A stretch of 64,000 nucleotides of DNA from Codonopsis lanceolata (GCA_013146195.2 CM028377.1:32927632-32991631); one strand, 5' to 3'; positions 38,080 through 50,527 are shown, numbered from the stretch's first letter. Program-made: numbers and translations. Notes: generated from the sequence alone by a model not told the origin.

Positions 38080-38888
38080 TCAAAGTTTATTACTTTTCTT
38101 TCATCTTAGGTAGACTTAGTTTTAGGCGGGGAAGGCGTAAGTTCCCTTGAGCGGAAGACTTAAAGGTTAGTATCTTTACTTAGTCTATTTTTATTAAAGA
38201 GGTTTCTAAAGCAATAAAGGGGTCAAGGATAAATTTGGTACTTAGAAAATATCTTAAGTTCCTTCTTGCGAATTTTTTTCTTTAAATAGACCTTGAACAC
38301 CTTTTCCAAAACTTTCTGAAACCCCTTTGTCTAAAATATTTCTCTCTCTATTCAAACTCTCTCTATCATTTTAACTTTCTTCATTCCCAAAATCTTCTTG
38401 TTTCTTCTTCTCATCAACATCGAAGATGCGTTCTTACTCTACTTCTTGAAATTTATGTTTTGTTTCGCATTTCATTTTATAAACTAAATTATTTTGGAAT
38501 ACAAGCGGTCACTTTCGAGGTTTCTTCGATGTCGCCATTGTTGTTCTTAAAAACTCAGAAACTAACGATCGTTTATAATGCTTTCAATGTTTACTCTCTT
38601 GAAAAACTTACGTTATACATTTCTATGGATTGATTACTCTAAACATTCTAGGGTTTCAAGTTGTTTTCTAAAAATTTTCATTAATCTTAGAAAAACTTGA
38701 AATCAGCGCTTGTTTAACCCTTAGTGAAAACAATTTTTGATTGCATTTCTTTAAACTTGAAATCAAAGCGTGGCGAGCGAGGAAGAAGTTAGACCAGAAA
38801 GACATTCCACCAAGTTTGAATGTCAACCTTAAGGATACCTACACTTCCGCTTGCGCTCATGGCACGTCATCGTTGCCTGGACCTAAAC
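38080..38888 (+). other. Post-pol region of element A up to the gap
   Basis: Aligns with 42.4-43.3 kb of element B in inverse orientation (shared words include CTAAAGCAATAAAGGGG and CATTCCACCAAGTTTG). It begins the segment that in element B leads into an extra ORF. It has no intact frame of its own; the open frame that runs into the Ns is not informative. Confidence 0.7.
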
Positions 38889-38988
38889 NNNNNNNNNNNN
38901 NNNNNNNNNNNNNNNNNNNNNNNNNNNNNNNNNNNNNNNNNNNNNNNNNNNNNNNNNNNNNNNNNNNNNNNNNNNNNNNNNNNNNNNN
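38889..38988. other. Assembly gap, 100 N
   Basis: Exactly 100 N, the usual placeholder for a gap of unknown size. Left of it is element A (plus strand), right of it the 3' LTR of element B (minus strand). Confidence 0.99.
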
Positions 38989-39534
38989 GAAGACTTGACT
39001 CTATTAGGTTGAATGCATTAAATGCATGGGAGGATGTCAATCAGAAATTCGTCTTCACAAATATCGGCGGAGGAATGAGTATTGAGATCTTACGGAAGTT
39101 GGGCAATCTGGATGTCGGATGCAGTGAGAGTTGTTGTTGCGGGCCAGTGGGTGATGATCTGCTTTTTCACTTTCATTTGTTCGGTGTGAAAAGTCTTCTG
39201 CTTTTCGGAGGCTGCTTTCGGCGAATGCGAGGTGTCGGGGGAATGTCTCAATTTAAATTCAAGCGATAAGGACAAATTTAAATTGATCCATTAAATTGCT
39301 TATTTGGAACGTCATGGTTGACCATGTTTACACAAGGTGCCGTTGTAAGCTTGGCAGGTCTTAGGTGAAGTCTTGAAGAAGGTCTTCATTGAACATGTGA
39401 AGTCTATAAAAACTATACTTGGCAAAGTTCTATACACGGTTGCCACGCTAATCGATCTGCGGCCAATTAGCCAAAATATAAAACTAGTGTAATGTATGAG
39501 CGAGATATAAATCTAAATACGATAAGTATCACCA
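38989..39534 (-). repeat. Truncated 3' LTR of element B
   Basis: Matches about the first 545 bp of the 5' LTR (49.63-50.18 kb) in the same orientation and stops at the gap. Its start reads TGGTGATAC instead of TGTTGATAC. It differs from the 5' LTR at many CAG/CTG/CCG sites. Confidence 0.85.
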
Positions 39535-40897
39535 ATCTCCTCTATTTATATACGGTCATCATTACTACAAATGAGTACTCAAACTATGTGATAGATAATA
39601 ACATGTCTAGAGATTTATTCATTTTATAACGGAAGACATGCCTCTGTCAAACAGTGATAGAGCACCTCGAGTGTAAAGACTAATCTAAGTGCTTTCGAAA
39701 AGATAAGGAAATCATAGAGCGACACACGTGATTAGTAGCAATCGGTTTAAATAAATTTAAGCGGAATGTTTAAATTCTAAGCGGATATAGAAAATGGAAT
39801 AACAAGAACTTAAACATAAGACATTTTTTGAAAGACATATAATCTTACGTATTATAAACAAGAAGTTTAATGTTCTGAGTTTTCAAAAATAGAATAAATC
39901 TGAGTTAAGGGAAAAAGCAGATACATATTTTACCAAGGTCGTTTCCCTTTTCCTTTGTCTATTTTGCTCCTTCTCCTACTTGTCTCTCTCTCTACATTCT
40001 TGAGCGTGTTAAGTCGTCATCGGCATACGTAAGAATCGGTGGAGCGAGGCGGTAGTCGAGTTCTTAGCGAGGCGGCTGTTCTCTGAGCATTCGGTTTATA
40101 GACTTCATTTGCCCTCTTAAAGTAATGGCGGATCACGATCACGATGAGCATTCATGATGTTATGAGCGGTCGCGAAAACTAAGTTGTTGAGCTACAGGGC
40201 GGGGAGGGTGGCGGATTCTGAGATGCGGTGTGATGGCATGGAGCGACTCGTAGAAGAGGGATGGCAAGCCGGACACATTAGATCACGTTGTGCTTCGACA
40301 TTGATCTTGGCGTCAAGTGAACTAGGTGTCTCAAATACATCGGCAATCACAGCATCTTAACTTGGAATTAGCGAAGAAAGGACGGATTCGATCATTAGCC
40401 TTGGGCCAGTGGCAATTTCGGTGCTTGCGGTAGTAATACTTAATAAGTTCGCCTAGCCTTTCATAAATAAGCGTCTAGCCTTAAACAAATTTCATCATTG
40501 GCGGTTGAGAGGAAGATGGTTCTGGCCAATGTATTTATGTGATACCGTGAGGAGGAAGTGGCTTTAGGAGACACGGTAGGAAATTTGGAGAGGAGGAGTG
40601 GCAGTCGGAAGAGGAAGTGTCTTGGGTCGGAATGGTGTTGGTGGAAGAGGAGATGGTTTGTGGAGGGAGGGGTTGGAGGTGCATGAGAGTCTATCTCAAT
40701 GTCGTTATCGGATCGTAATTTTCACCGACAATTGAGTGTTCGAGATAAAGCAATTGGGTGGAGGGCCAGAGAACCGTAGAGGGGCGATGATAAGAGGCTT
40801 TGGCTCATGGGGGTTGTTGAGGTTGTGGTTGTGTCGGGGGAGAATAGATGCAGCTGCCATCGAGGAAAGGTCAAACGAGAATCTGGCAAAGCAGAGT
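39535..40897 (-). other. Non-coding 3' region of element B before its 3' LTR
   Basis: About 1.3 kb without a readable frame. On the minus strand the last bases before the LTR are AGAGGAGATTG, a weak polypurine-tract candidate. The plus-strand text is unusually rich in GCGG/GGCGG words, part of the local anomaly described in the findings. Confidence 0.6.
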
Positions 40898-42594
40898 CTA
40901 TTGGTTTGGTAGAGGAGTTGAGTTGGTTGTGATGGTGTTGAGGTGGTTTGGGTTTGATGAGGTGAGATAGGGGTGGTTAGGAGAGTAGTTTGAAGGGTGA
41001 AGGAGGAGGAGGAGTTGGGGTTCGGGTAGGCTCTCCTGCTCCGGCAGGCTCCTCCCGAGGGATAGGCTCCTCCAGAGGGGGTGAAGTCCTCTGAGTAGAT
41101 GACTCAGTAGGAATAGGTTGGCTTGGTGTGGCGGTAGATGGTTGGGTGCCGGTAGAAGGTTGGTTGGCGGTAGGGCTTGGTGCCTAGACCTCCTTTTCTT
41201 CCTTAGCAATTGAATCGGGGCTCGGCCGCTTCATCTGGTAGGCGGGAGCGTCTGCAGTGGCCGGGTTCAAAGGTTTTACGTAGTCGCCACGCTTTGCTGA
41301 GTGGAGGGTACGCGGTGAAGAGGAGGATGGTCGTTAGGTTTAGGAGAGGTCAAAGAGGAAGTAGTTGGTTGAGTCAGTTGAGCCGGTTGAGCTTGGGATG
41401 GTTGAGCCGGGGAAGGTGATGGAGTTGGTTGGCCGGGTCTTGTCCTTTTGGCCTTCCTTCATCTCCTTCCTAACCCATTTTGCCTGTTGCTCCTCAGTTA
41501 CTACTTCTTCTTCCGGCCTGGCCTTTTTGCCCTTGGCTTTCTGCTTGGCCTGTAAGAGCTGATCTGCCTCATCAGCCAGATCTTTGGCTTGTTGATGGAG
41601 GTTCTTAGCAACTTGTTCATTAAATTTTGCAGAAGCCTTCTTGAAGGTCTTGCTAGCCGCTTCATATGCTTCCATGTTGAAGCGAGTGACTATAATCGGT
41701 ACTGGCTTAGCAACCTTGTCAATGGAGACGGGCGGAAGACCTTTCTGCAGCCTTCGCTTGTTCTCGTATTCTTTATACTTGTTGAAGAATGAAGATGTCA
41801 GCTGCTTTTCCTTGGCCACCACTATAAGTTCATCTTCCTTCAAGGAAGAGTTGACCTGCTCTGTGTCTCGAAGAAGAGCATTGATCGGCCTCGACAAAGG
41901 GCCGCTTGTAGGGGGTTGTTTCTTGACTCTATCCACCCATTGCTTCATCAAAGATAATAGTCAAGTTGAGATGGGTCCAAGGTAGACTAAGATCGGTAAG
42001 GTTTAGCCGCTGGCAGTAAACATATCATGAGCACCACTTTTGAACAACAACCCCTTGTCCATTAGGTGGCTTCAGCGAGACGCCCAACGGAAGGGATTCC
42101 TCAAGATCTTCCCTCAGTGGTTCCCTTGGGGTATCAACACCCCTCATTGCTTCCCAGGCATGATCAGCCTCAGCAATAGTTGATTCAAGAGCACCACCGA
42201 AATGCACACCAATAATGGTGGAGATGGTCTTGGCGGTGATGGAGATAGGACGGCCTCTAATCCATCCACGCAGAGTATTTTTATTCTTGAGCTCCATCCT
42301 TTGGTAGAACTCTTCAGCCAAGAAAATACTGTAGTCTTTGTCGTTGAGGCAGAAGAGTGGAAGAATCCAGAGGCATTCATGTCATCGCAGCAGCCTTGAC
42401 TCCGGCAATGGTGCGCATATCAAGGTCAATGCACATTTCGGGTATATAAAGTTTCTAAGGCTACGATGACGCGTGGCAGGAAAAGTGGGATATCCCGGAA
42501 GGTTGACGTCCAAACTTGGTGGAATGTCCTTTTCTGGGTCTAGTACCTTCCTGCTGTCACGCTTGAATTTTGATTTTGCCTGAAAGAAATGCAA
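40898..42594 (-). pseudogene. Extra ORF after pol in element B (SIRE-type 'env-like' position)
   Basis: Three open segments lie in order on the minus strand. 42382-42594 (FKRDSRKVLDPEKDIPPSLD) and 42025-42321 (MAEEFYQRMELKNKNTLRGW) resemble the N-terminal domain often annotated as putative plant transposon protein. 41340-41951 is Lys/Glu-rich and helical, with ASKTFKKASAKFNEQVAKNL. The last part to about 40.9 kb is Pro/Ser-rich. No signal peptide, transmembrane segment or fusion motif is evident, so 'env-like' describes position only. Frame breaks fall between the segments. Function unknown. Confidence 0.6.
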
Positions 42595-43287
42595 TCAAAA
42601 ATTAGGGCTTTTTAACTCATGAGTTTAAACAAGCAGAGATTTCAAGTTTTTCTGAGATTATTGAAAATTTTGAAAAGAAAAACTTGAAACCCTAGAATGT
42701 TTAGAGTAAGCAAACGAGAGAAAACTTTTAACAAAAGTTTTTCAAGAGAGTAAGCATTTCAAAGCATATAAACGACTGTTAGTTTTTAGGTTTTGAAGAA
42801 CAACAATAGTGAATACTGTTAGATATTTGAAAGTGACCTTTTGTATTCCGAAATAATTAGGTTAAGAAATGAAATGCAAAACATTAAACATTGAATACCA
42901 AGTTGTAGAGTAGAGAAGAACATACCATTGTTGTCGATGAGAAGAAGAAACAAGAAGATTTTGGGAATGAAGAGAGCAGTTGCATAGAGAGACAGAGAGG
43001 GTTTGAATAGAGAGAGAAATATTTTAGACAAAGGGGTTTCGTAAAGTTTTGAAAAGGGCGGTTCAAGGTCTATTTAAAGAAAAATTTTAGCACAGAAGCG
43101 GGAACTTAAGAAATATACTAAGTACCAATTTTTACTCTTGACCCCCTTTATTGCTTTAGAAACCTCTTTAACTAAAATAGACTAAGTGAAGATAATAACC
43201 TTTAAGTCTTCCGCTAAAGGGAAAATTACGTCTTCCGATCAGTCTAAAACTAAGTCTACCGGTATAAAAAATAATAAGATATTGAAT

Positions 43288-46200
43288 TTAAGCAGTAGGA
43301 TCAATCATACCAAGATTTCTCTTTAAATAAGCAAACCTGGTGGCATCCAGTGGCTTTGTAAGAATTTCATCCAGTTGATGCTCAGTTGGAACATATTCCA
43401 GACTGATGTTACCTTTCTCCACATGATCTTTGAGGAAGTGATAACGGATATCAATGTGCTTTGTCTTTGAGTGCATCATTGGATTCTTAGAGACTGAAAT
43501 TGCTGATGTGTTGTCACACATAATTGGACAATTTGCAGTCTTGATGTTGTAGTCCACTAGTTGTTGCTTCATCCATAGAAGTTGGGAGCAACAGCCAAAG
43601 CAATGTATTCTCGCCTCGTGGTTGAGTTTGCAACCGATCCTTGTTTCTTGTATGACCATGAGACAAGTCTATTTCCAAGGAATTGACAAGTCCCACTGGT
43701 GCTTCTTCTGCTCACTTTGCAGGTTGCATAATCTGCATCTGAGTATTCAACTAGATCGAAATTGTTGTGTTTGGAATTCCAGATGCCTAGATTTGTTGTT
43801 GTTGAAACATATCTGATGATACGTTTGGCAGCAAGCAAATGCGATTCCTTTGGATCTCGCCTCGAAATCTTGCACAAACACAAACAAAGAAACATAATGT
43901 CGCCCATCGGCAAGAAGGTAAAGAAGTGAACTTATGATTCCTCTATTTGGTCATGTTCTCTTGCTTTCCCTTTTCATCTTTATCAAGATGGCGCGGTAGA
44001 CATTGGAGTCTCAAATCCTTTAGTTGAATCAAGACCAAATTTCTTGATTAGTTCCTTTCATATTTGGTTTGGTGAGGAAGATTCAAGTCTCGTTGAATCA
44101 AGTCCTAGAAAGTAGGTAAGTTCTCCCATCATACTCATCTCGAACTTGCTTTGCATCGACGCCTTCTCGAATCTCTTGCACGTGCTTTGGTTAGTTGATC
44201 CAAAGATGATGTCGTCCACATAGATTTGTACGAGAAGAGAATGACCTCAGTGCTTCGAGGATGAACAGTAGTAGTCTATCCTTCCTCTTACGAATCCTTG
44301 TTCTATTAAGAACTTGGATAGAGTTTCATACCAAGCTCTGGGAGCTTGCTTTAGGCCATAGAGAGCTTTCTTGAGTCGGTAGACATGATCCAGTTTGTCT
44401 TGAATTACAAATCCTGGAGGCTGTTCAACGTATACCGTTTCTTGAAGATCATCATTCAGAAAGGCACTCTTTACATCCATCTGATACACTTTGAAGTCCA
44501 TGAACGAGGCATAGGCTAGAAAGAGTCTGATTGCCTCTAATCTAGCAACATGAGCAAATGTTTCATCGAAGTCAATCCCTTCTTCCTATCGGTAGCCTTG
44601 AGCAACCAGTCTAGCTTTGTTTCTGGTGACATTTCCATCTTCATCTCTTTTGTTTCTGAAAACCCATTTGGTGCCGATAACTGGATGATCAGTCGACCTT
44701 TGAACTAAGCTCCACACCTTGCATCTTTCAAATTGGTTCAGCTCTTCTTGCATAGCTTCAATCCAGTTATGATCTCCAATAGCTTCATCAATCTTCTTTG
44801 GCTCGAGTTCAGATACGAATGCATATGCAAGTATAGTCTCTTCTCGAATTCTATTCCTTGTACGAACTCCTGTGTTGAGATCTTCGATGACTTGAGAAAT
44901 AGGATGATTTCTTGTTTCAATGATGGTTGGAGGAAGATCACTTCTGGTGAGTTCTTCCCTTAAGAATTCTGGAAAAGGTTGAGGAGATTCATCAAAATCT
45001 GGTTCAAAAGAGATATTATCTTCGAGACCTTCATTTTCTGGTGAACAAGAGTGATCTGCAAAGGTGTTTGGGGTAAGACAGAAGAGATGGGTTCTGGGTC
45101 AACAGAAGAGTTGGAACCGGTATCGGCAGAGTTCAAGTCTGCCGGTGAAGGGTTAGCGGTACTGGAAGGGTTTGCAGTTGCATGATTCTGAAGAGGAGTG
45201 GAAGTAGATGCTGTGTTTGTACCAGTCTCATCATTATCAGAATCATTAGCAACATTCAGAGCCTTTCTAGACTCTAACAAGTCATATTCATCAAAAGAAA
45301 CATGCACAAATTCTAAAAATTTTAAATGAGTTTTACTGAAAATGCGAAATGCTTTTGAATGTTTGGAATACCCCAGAAAAATTCCTTCGTCTGATTTTGC
45401 ATCAAATTTTCCTATGTATTCTTTTCCATTATGAAGAATAAAACATTTACAACCGAAGATTTTAAGAAATCCTATGTTTGGGGCTCTTCCTCTCCATATT
45501 TCATATGGAGTTTTGTTATGAAACTTGTTTACCAGAGATCTGTTCTGGGTAAAACATGCAGAGTTGACGGTTTCTGCCCAGAAGTACTTCAAGTTTTGCT
45601 TCTGCCAGCATTGTTCTTGCTGCTTCAATCAGTGTTTTGTTCTTCCGTTCAGCTACACCATTTTGTTGAGGAGTTCCGGTAGCAGAGAAGTTGTGGCCGA
45701 TCCCGTGGTCATCACAACATCTTTCTACACCATTGTTCTTGAATTCAGTGCCATTGTCAGATCTTATGTCACTAATGTCTTCAAGGTTTTGAGTTTGAAG
45801 TCTTCTGAAAAGAGCGGTGACTAGATCATATGTTTCATCTTTTGAAGTCATTGTTTCAATCCAGGTGAACCTAGAGTAGTCGTCAACTACCACAAGTGTA
45901 TACTTGTCTCTAGAAATACTGACTGTAGTAATTGGTCCAAAGAGATCCATATGCAGAAGTTGAAGAGGTTTGTTTGTTGACAAGACAGACTTTCTTTTGA
46001 AGGAAGACTTGGAAAGTTTTCCTAGTTGGCAAGCTTTACAACTTCTGTCATGGTTGGCAGACACTGTAGGTAGACCTTTGACAAGCCCATCTTTGGAGAG
46101 CTTGGAGAGGTGCTTGAAGTTGAGGTGACTGAGACGTTTGTGCCATAGCCAGCTGTTGTCACGAATGTTATTAGCAACTAGGCAAAGGCTTGAGAATCTC

Positions 46201-46573
46201 CCTAGAAGATTTAAGTCCACGACATAGACGTTTCCTTGTCTATTGGTCGGCCAAGATTGCAGAAAGCAGATTCACGATCTTTGATGAGGCACTGGTTGGA
46301 GTTGAATTGGCAGATTAATCCTTTATCGCAGAATTGGGATATGCTCAGAAGATTGTGCTTTAAGCCACTCACTAGAGAAACTTTGTTGATGGAGAGACTT
46401 CCTCTAGTGATTGAGCCATATCCAATTGTTTTTCCTCTTGCATTGTCTCCGAAAATAACAGTGGGTCCTTTGGCTTCAGCTATATTTGTAAGTAGACTTC
46501 TGTTTCCTGTCATGTGTCTTGAGCAGCCACTGTCCAGGTACCAGATGTCTTTGTTTTCTGAATCTATAGCCAT
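43288..46573 (-). pseudogene. pol of element B
   Basis: Protease WYLDSGCSRHMTGNRSLLT; integrase with HKRLSHLNFKHL, CKACQLGKLSKSSFK, LHMDLFGPI, IRSDNGTEF and TPQQNGVAERKNKTL; RT with MDVKSAFLNDDLQETVYVEQ and YGLKQAPRAWYETL; RNase H with YSDADYATCKVSRRSTSG and CDNTSAISVSKNPMMHSKTK; end LGMIDPTA at 43288. It is in pieces: frame changes occur near 46.2, 45.6, 44.95-44.5, 44.25 and 43.6 kb. The catalytic YVDD region (about 44.21 kb) is out of frame. Pol begins in the +1 frame relative to gag, as in element A. Confidence 0.88.
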
Positions 46574-46637
46574 GAAGCATACCTGAAAAGAATTTAAAGC
46601 AACAAGGTCCCCTTTATTTTCTTTTGGGTCCTAAGGA

Positions 46638-48868
46638 TTAGCAACCTTTTGGAACCCATACCTGCCTAACCTTGAGAGAACTAGGTCTCTCAGATCTTGG
46701 AGTGAACCTTAGCAGACATTCTGGGGCCAGATGGCCTAGACAATTGCAAGAATGACATAAATGGAAATTCCATAGTGAACTGTCAGTGGCTTTAGCTGAA
46801 GAGTGATTATGACTATCCTTTTTCTTATCATTCATTCTTGGTTCGGCTTGTTTGTTGACGGTAGACTTAATTGGTTTCTTTTGAATCTTCCTAGGTAGGT
46901 TACCACCAGACTTAGCTTTGGCTTGTCTGTTTATTACCTTTTTAGAAGGATTCGGTAGAATACCTTTAAGTTTACTTTCAACGGTTACAGGTGCCTTGCC
47001 CGTTTCATAGACAAACTTGATAGTTACCGGTAGAGATTTAGTAGGTCTACCGCCAGCAGACTTTGCCTTAGCAGAGTTGTTGCCGGCAGACTTTAATTTC
47101 TCTACCGTTACTTTATCAGGTTTCTCATCTGAGTCAGTAATCTTGGCTTTCCCTTTCTGAGCTTTGGGGTAAACATAAGGAACACTTGAATAACCAAGGC
47201 CTTGTTTCCCTTTGTTTCCGAATGTCTGTTTAGAGAAAGAGATATCATTAGCAGTCTCGGAGGATTCACCTTTCTCTGTGACTGATGGGAATGTCATACT
47301 GGGCTCATCGAAGTATCCTAAGCCAGATTTATCTTTACTAGATTTTTGGCTTGAAAGGATTTCTTCGAAGGCATCCTTGGAGTTGTTCCAGGAGTCAATT
47401 GTCTTTTGCAAGACAATTTTCTCTAGGTCAAGTCCTTTGATGTGCTCAGTTAGACATTCAATTTTGTCACAAAGGAATTTGTTTTCTCCTTTGAGCTTCA
47501 TACTTTCTTGTTGACAGCTATTGAGAGTTTGAATCTCAGCTGCCATCAGAGATTTCTCAGCAGTAAGTTTCTCACAGTTCTTGGCAAGTTTTACATAGGC
47601 TACTCTAAAGGAGTTGAACTCTTCAAGCATATCTTGATTATCCTTGAGAAGTTCTTCCTTACTGAAGCTGTCACTGTTGATCTCACTTTTATCCAAGGGA
47701 CTAGATGAGATTTCGACTTCATTTTCAGAGTCATAGGTGGGACCTGAATCATGAGCTATAAGCATATGTTAGCTTGCTCACAATCATCCTCTTCCTCTTC
47801 TGAATCAGTCTCAAACCATGTAGCAACATGCTTGTCTTCTATGTCTTCTGCCAACATACCTTTTTGTTTTTGAAATTTTTTATAAGAGGATTTTCGGTAT
47901 GCTTCAAATTTTGGCTTTGGACATTTGGAGGCAAAATGACCAGGTTTTCTACAGTTGTAACACACAAGCTCTTCTTTAGATGAGCTTTCACTAGTTTTTC
48001 TGAAAGGCTGTTGGTGTGTGTTCTTCCTTCCATATTTAGCAAATTTTTGAAAACGTTTTACAAACATAGCAAATTGTTCATCTGAGAGAAAATCGTTTTC
48101 ACTGAAGGAAGTGGAAGGTTTGTTTTCAACAGTGGTTTCTTCTTGGACCATGGCTGGCAAGGACACAGTTCTGAACTGTTTGTCCTGCTCTAGAGCTTGA
48201 TTTACCTCTAGCTCATAAACCTTCAAACTTGCGTAGAGACTACGGAGAGTCATCTCGTTTAAGTTTTTGGATTCTTTCATAGCAGTGGTCTTAACATGCC
48301 ATAAGCTGCCTAGAGAGCCTAGAAACCTCATGTTCATTTCCTTTTTGTCATAGGTTTTACCAAGAGAAAATCAGCTATTAATTACCTCACTGAAGCGATC
48401 GTATGCTTGTCTCAAGGTTTCATTTGGATCCTTTTTGAAGGAGTCAAACTGTTGGATGTATGTGTTTTTTCTGTTATCTCTTGTATCTTGGTCTCCTTCC
48501 AAGTATTCCACAAGAGCTTCACACATCTCTTTTGCAGTAGTACATCGGATCACTTGCTGGTATGTGCTTGTGTCTAGAGAGCTAGTAATGATATTGATTG
48601 CTTTACTGTCAAGCTCTACTAGTTTTCTGTCGTCCTCTGTCCATTCTGATTCTTCTTTGGGAACTTCTGCAGGATTCCCAGCGATGGAGGCTAAAAGGTT
48701 GGCCTTTATTGGTACATGTTGCCCTATAGTAACGCACTTTCATAATCTGTTGTCAATAGAGTTCATAAAACGCATTACCTTATCCTTCCATACATCGAAA
48801 TGGCCTTCGTCCAATATTGGGACGTGGTTCGCATTAGACGTAGGCAGCATGTAGTGTGTTTGTGCCAT
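46638..48868 (-). pseudogene. gag of element B
   Basis: Starts MAQTHYMLPTSNANHVPI at 48868. Gag core motifs are FDVWKDKVMRFMNSIDNRL and STYQQVIRCTTAKEM; the zinc knuckle CYNCRKPGHFASKC lies near 47.92-47.96 kb. A long region rich in Lys, Glu and Ser follows (residues such as KLTAEKSLMAAEIQTLNSCQ suggest coiled coil), ending VRQVWVPKGC and TAA at 46638. Two in-frame TGA codons interrupt it: after NRL, where element A has Trp, and near 48371, where element A has Cys. Both are single-base changes. Confidence 0.88.
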
Positions 48869-48922
48869 TGGATCGAATCTCTCAAGAGTTTAATCTCGGA
48901 AAAACTTATTTTCAAAGAGTAA

Positions 48923-48935
48923 GGCTCTGATACCA
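48923..48935 (-). other. Primer-binding site of element B
   Basis: TGGTATCAGAGCC on the minus strand, perfect for initiator tRNA-Met, two bases from the LTR end. Confidence 0.9.
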
Positions 48936-48937
48936 AT

Positions 48938-50178
48938 TGTGGGTCCCAACGGGCACAATAATAAGCTAGAAGGGGGGGGGGGTTGAATAGCTTATTATAC
49001 ACTTAAAAACTTTTAAGTAAGTTCTTTGAAATGTACTTTCAATCTATTGAAAAGATTGAAGTAGCGGAAGTCTTTCAATGAAGCTGGTTCAAGTCTGCCG
49101 ATAAGGACTACCGGTAGACCTTAACAAGTTACTTAAGTTTGCTGTAAAGGGTAAAGATAAATAATGTAATAAGCAGTTAAATAAGCAGACAAGCAGTAAA
49201 GGAATTAACACAAGTATTTTGGGATGGTTCACACTATAAAGAGTGCTACGTCCACCACCAAGGCAGTCAACCTTGGATTTAAATAGTGCACTATGTTTTC
49301 CACTAGATCTATTACAAAGAATATTCCCAATGGATCGTGTACAAAATATTGACTTGTGTTTGGGGGTTAAGGAATTAAATATCTGAGTAAACAAGATATT
49401 TAATTCGTGCAGAAGAATAGTTTTGAATGAAAACAACAAGAAGTACAAAAGTAAATGTTGATGCACAACTTCTTGTTGTTGACGAGGACTTCTTGATATG
49501 TTGAGGATCTCTTGAATGCACTGAGTAATAAGACTTAGAGTTGTTGTAGATTTTCAGAGCAATTCGTCAAGTGTTTTTTCAGTCTTTAATGACAGCATTT
49601 ATACCAGGAGCATTCTGGAGATCCGTTGGAGAAGACGAAGACTTAACAGCTCTATTAGGTTGAATGCATTAAATGTATGGGGCTGTCAATCAAAAATTTC
49701 GTCTTCACAAATATCGAGCAGGGAATGAGTACTGAGATCTTCTGGAAGTTGGGCAATCTGGATGTCAGATCTGTGAGAATGAGGTGACGATCGCTTTCAC
49801 CTTTCACTGCTCAGCCGTGAAAAGTCTTCCTGCTTTTCGGAAAGCTGCTTTCGGCGGGTCTGAGGTGTCAGGGAATGTCTTAATTTAAATTCAAACTGAT
49901 AAGGATAAATTTAAATTGATCCATTAAGAATTGCTTGACTGGACACGTCATGGTTGACCATGTTTACACAAGGTCTGCCGTTGTAAGCTTGAGCAGGTCT
50001 TCCGGTGAAGTCTTGAAGAGGTCTTCTGCTGAACCTGTGAAGTCCTATAAAAACTATACTTGACAAAGTTCTATACACAGCTGCCACGCTAATCGATACG
50101 CAACCAAATTAGCTACTGAAGTATAAAACTAGTGTAATGTATGAGCAGATATAAATCTAAATACAATAAGTATCAACA
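48938..50178 (-). repeat. 5' LTR of element B
   Basis: On the minus strand TGTTGATACTTATTG...GGGACCCACA, 1,241 bp. It is followed by AT and then the primer-binding site. A G-run of about 11 (48974-48984) lies where element A has a shorter C-run. Confidence 0.9.
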
Positions 50179-50527
50179 CCAGTTTTGTTTTTCAAGTATC
50201 TCATCATAATTACTAAACTACTTAAGTTCAATCAATGTGGTTATAACACAAGTGAATGTAAAGATGAAAAGTTATAAAGATTGCAAACATAATTTTTAAA
50301 AGTAGAGTCTTTACATAAAATATTTCAAAATAAAATGATAAACTATTTATCTGATACGGATGGAGTATGTGTATGATAAACAAGTAGAAGTATATGAGAT
50401 CTTATAATCACAAGGCATTATACAGAGTAGCTCAATTTGGGAAAGTTCATTCCTCATGTTAAAGGGAAAGAAAGACCTCAAATGAATTGCTTAATTGATG
50501 TTGACGATTTTGTTATATTATTAATTG

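Larger units (their letters stand above)
31220..38888 (+). mobile_element. SIRE-like Ty1/copia element A, cut off by the assembly gap
   Basis: 5' LTR (31220-32477), primer-binding site TGGTATCAGAG (32480-32490), gag, pol and the start of a post-pol region, then the N gap; the 3' LTR is missing. It is the same family as element B on the other strand and aligns with it throughout. Long LTRs of about 1.25 kb, a large gag with a long coiled C-terminal part, and extra coding space after pol fit the SIRE/Maximus type; this lineage call is inferred. Reading frames are broken many times from about 32.75 kb on, often at CAG/CTG/CCG sites (see findings), so part of the damage may be sequencing error. 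Confidence 0.85.
38989..50178 (-). mobile_element. SIRE-like Ty1/copia element B
   Basis: Read on the minus strand: 5' LTR 48938-50178, primer-binding site 48923-48935, gag about 48868-46638, pol about 46573-43288, a long post-pol region with an extra ORF (about 42.6-40.9 kb), then the 3' LTR from 39534 down to the gap at 38989, where it is cut. Length with a full 3' LTR would be about 12 kb, in the range of SIRE/Maximus-type elements. gag and pol carry stops, so it is not autonomous as assembled. No target duplication can be checked. Confidence 0.88.

Noticed and set aside
38741..39269. Open frames across the N gap
   Set aside because: Most of the supposed protein is unknown bases. The sides belong to two different elements on opposite strands.
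40898..42594. A true retroviral-type envelope gene in element B
   Set aside because: Position fits, but no signal peptide, transmembrane segment or cleavage motif can be seen, so I kept the neutral call.
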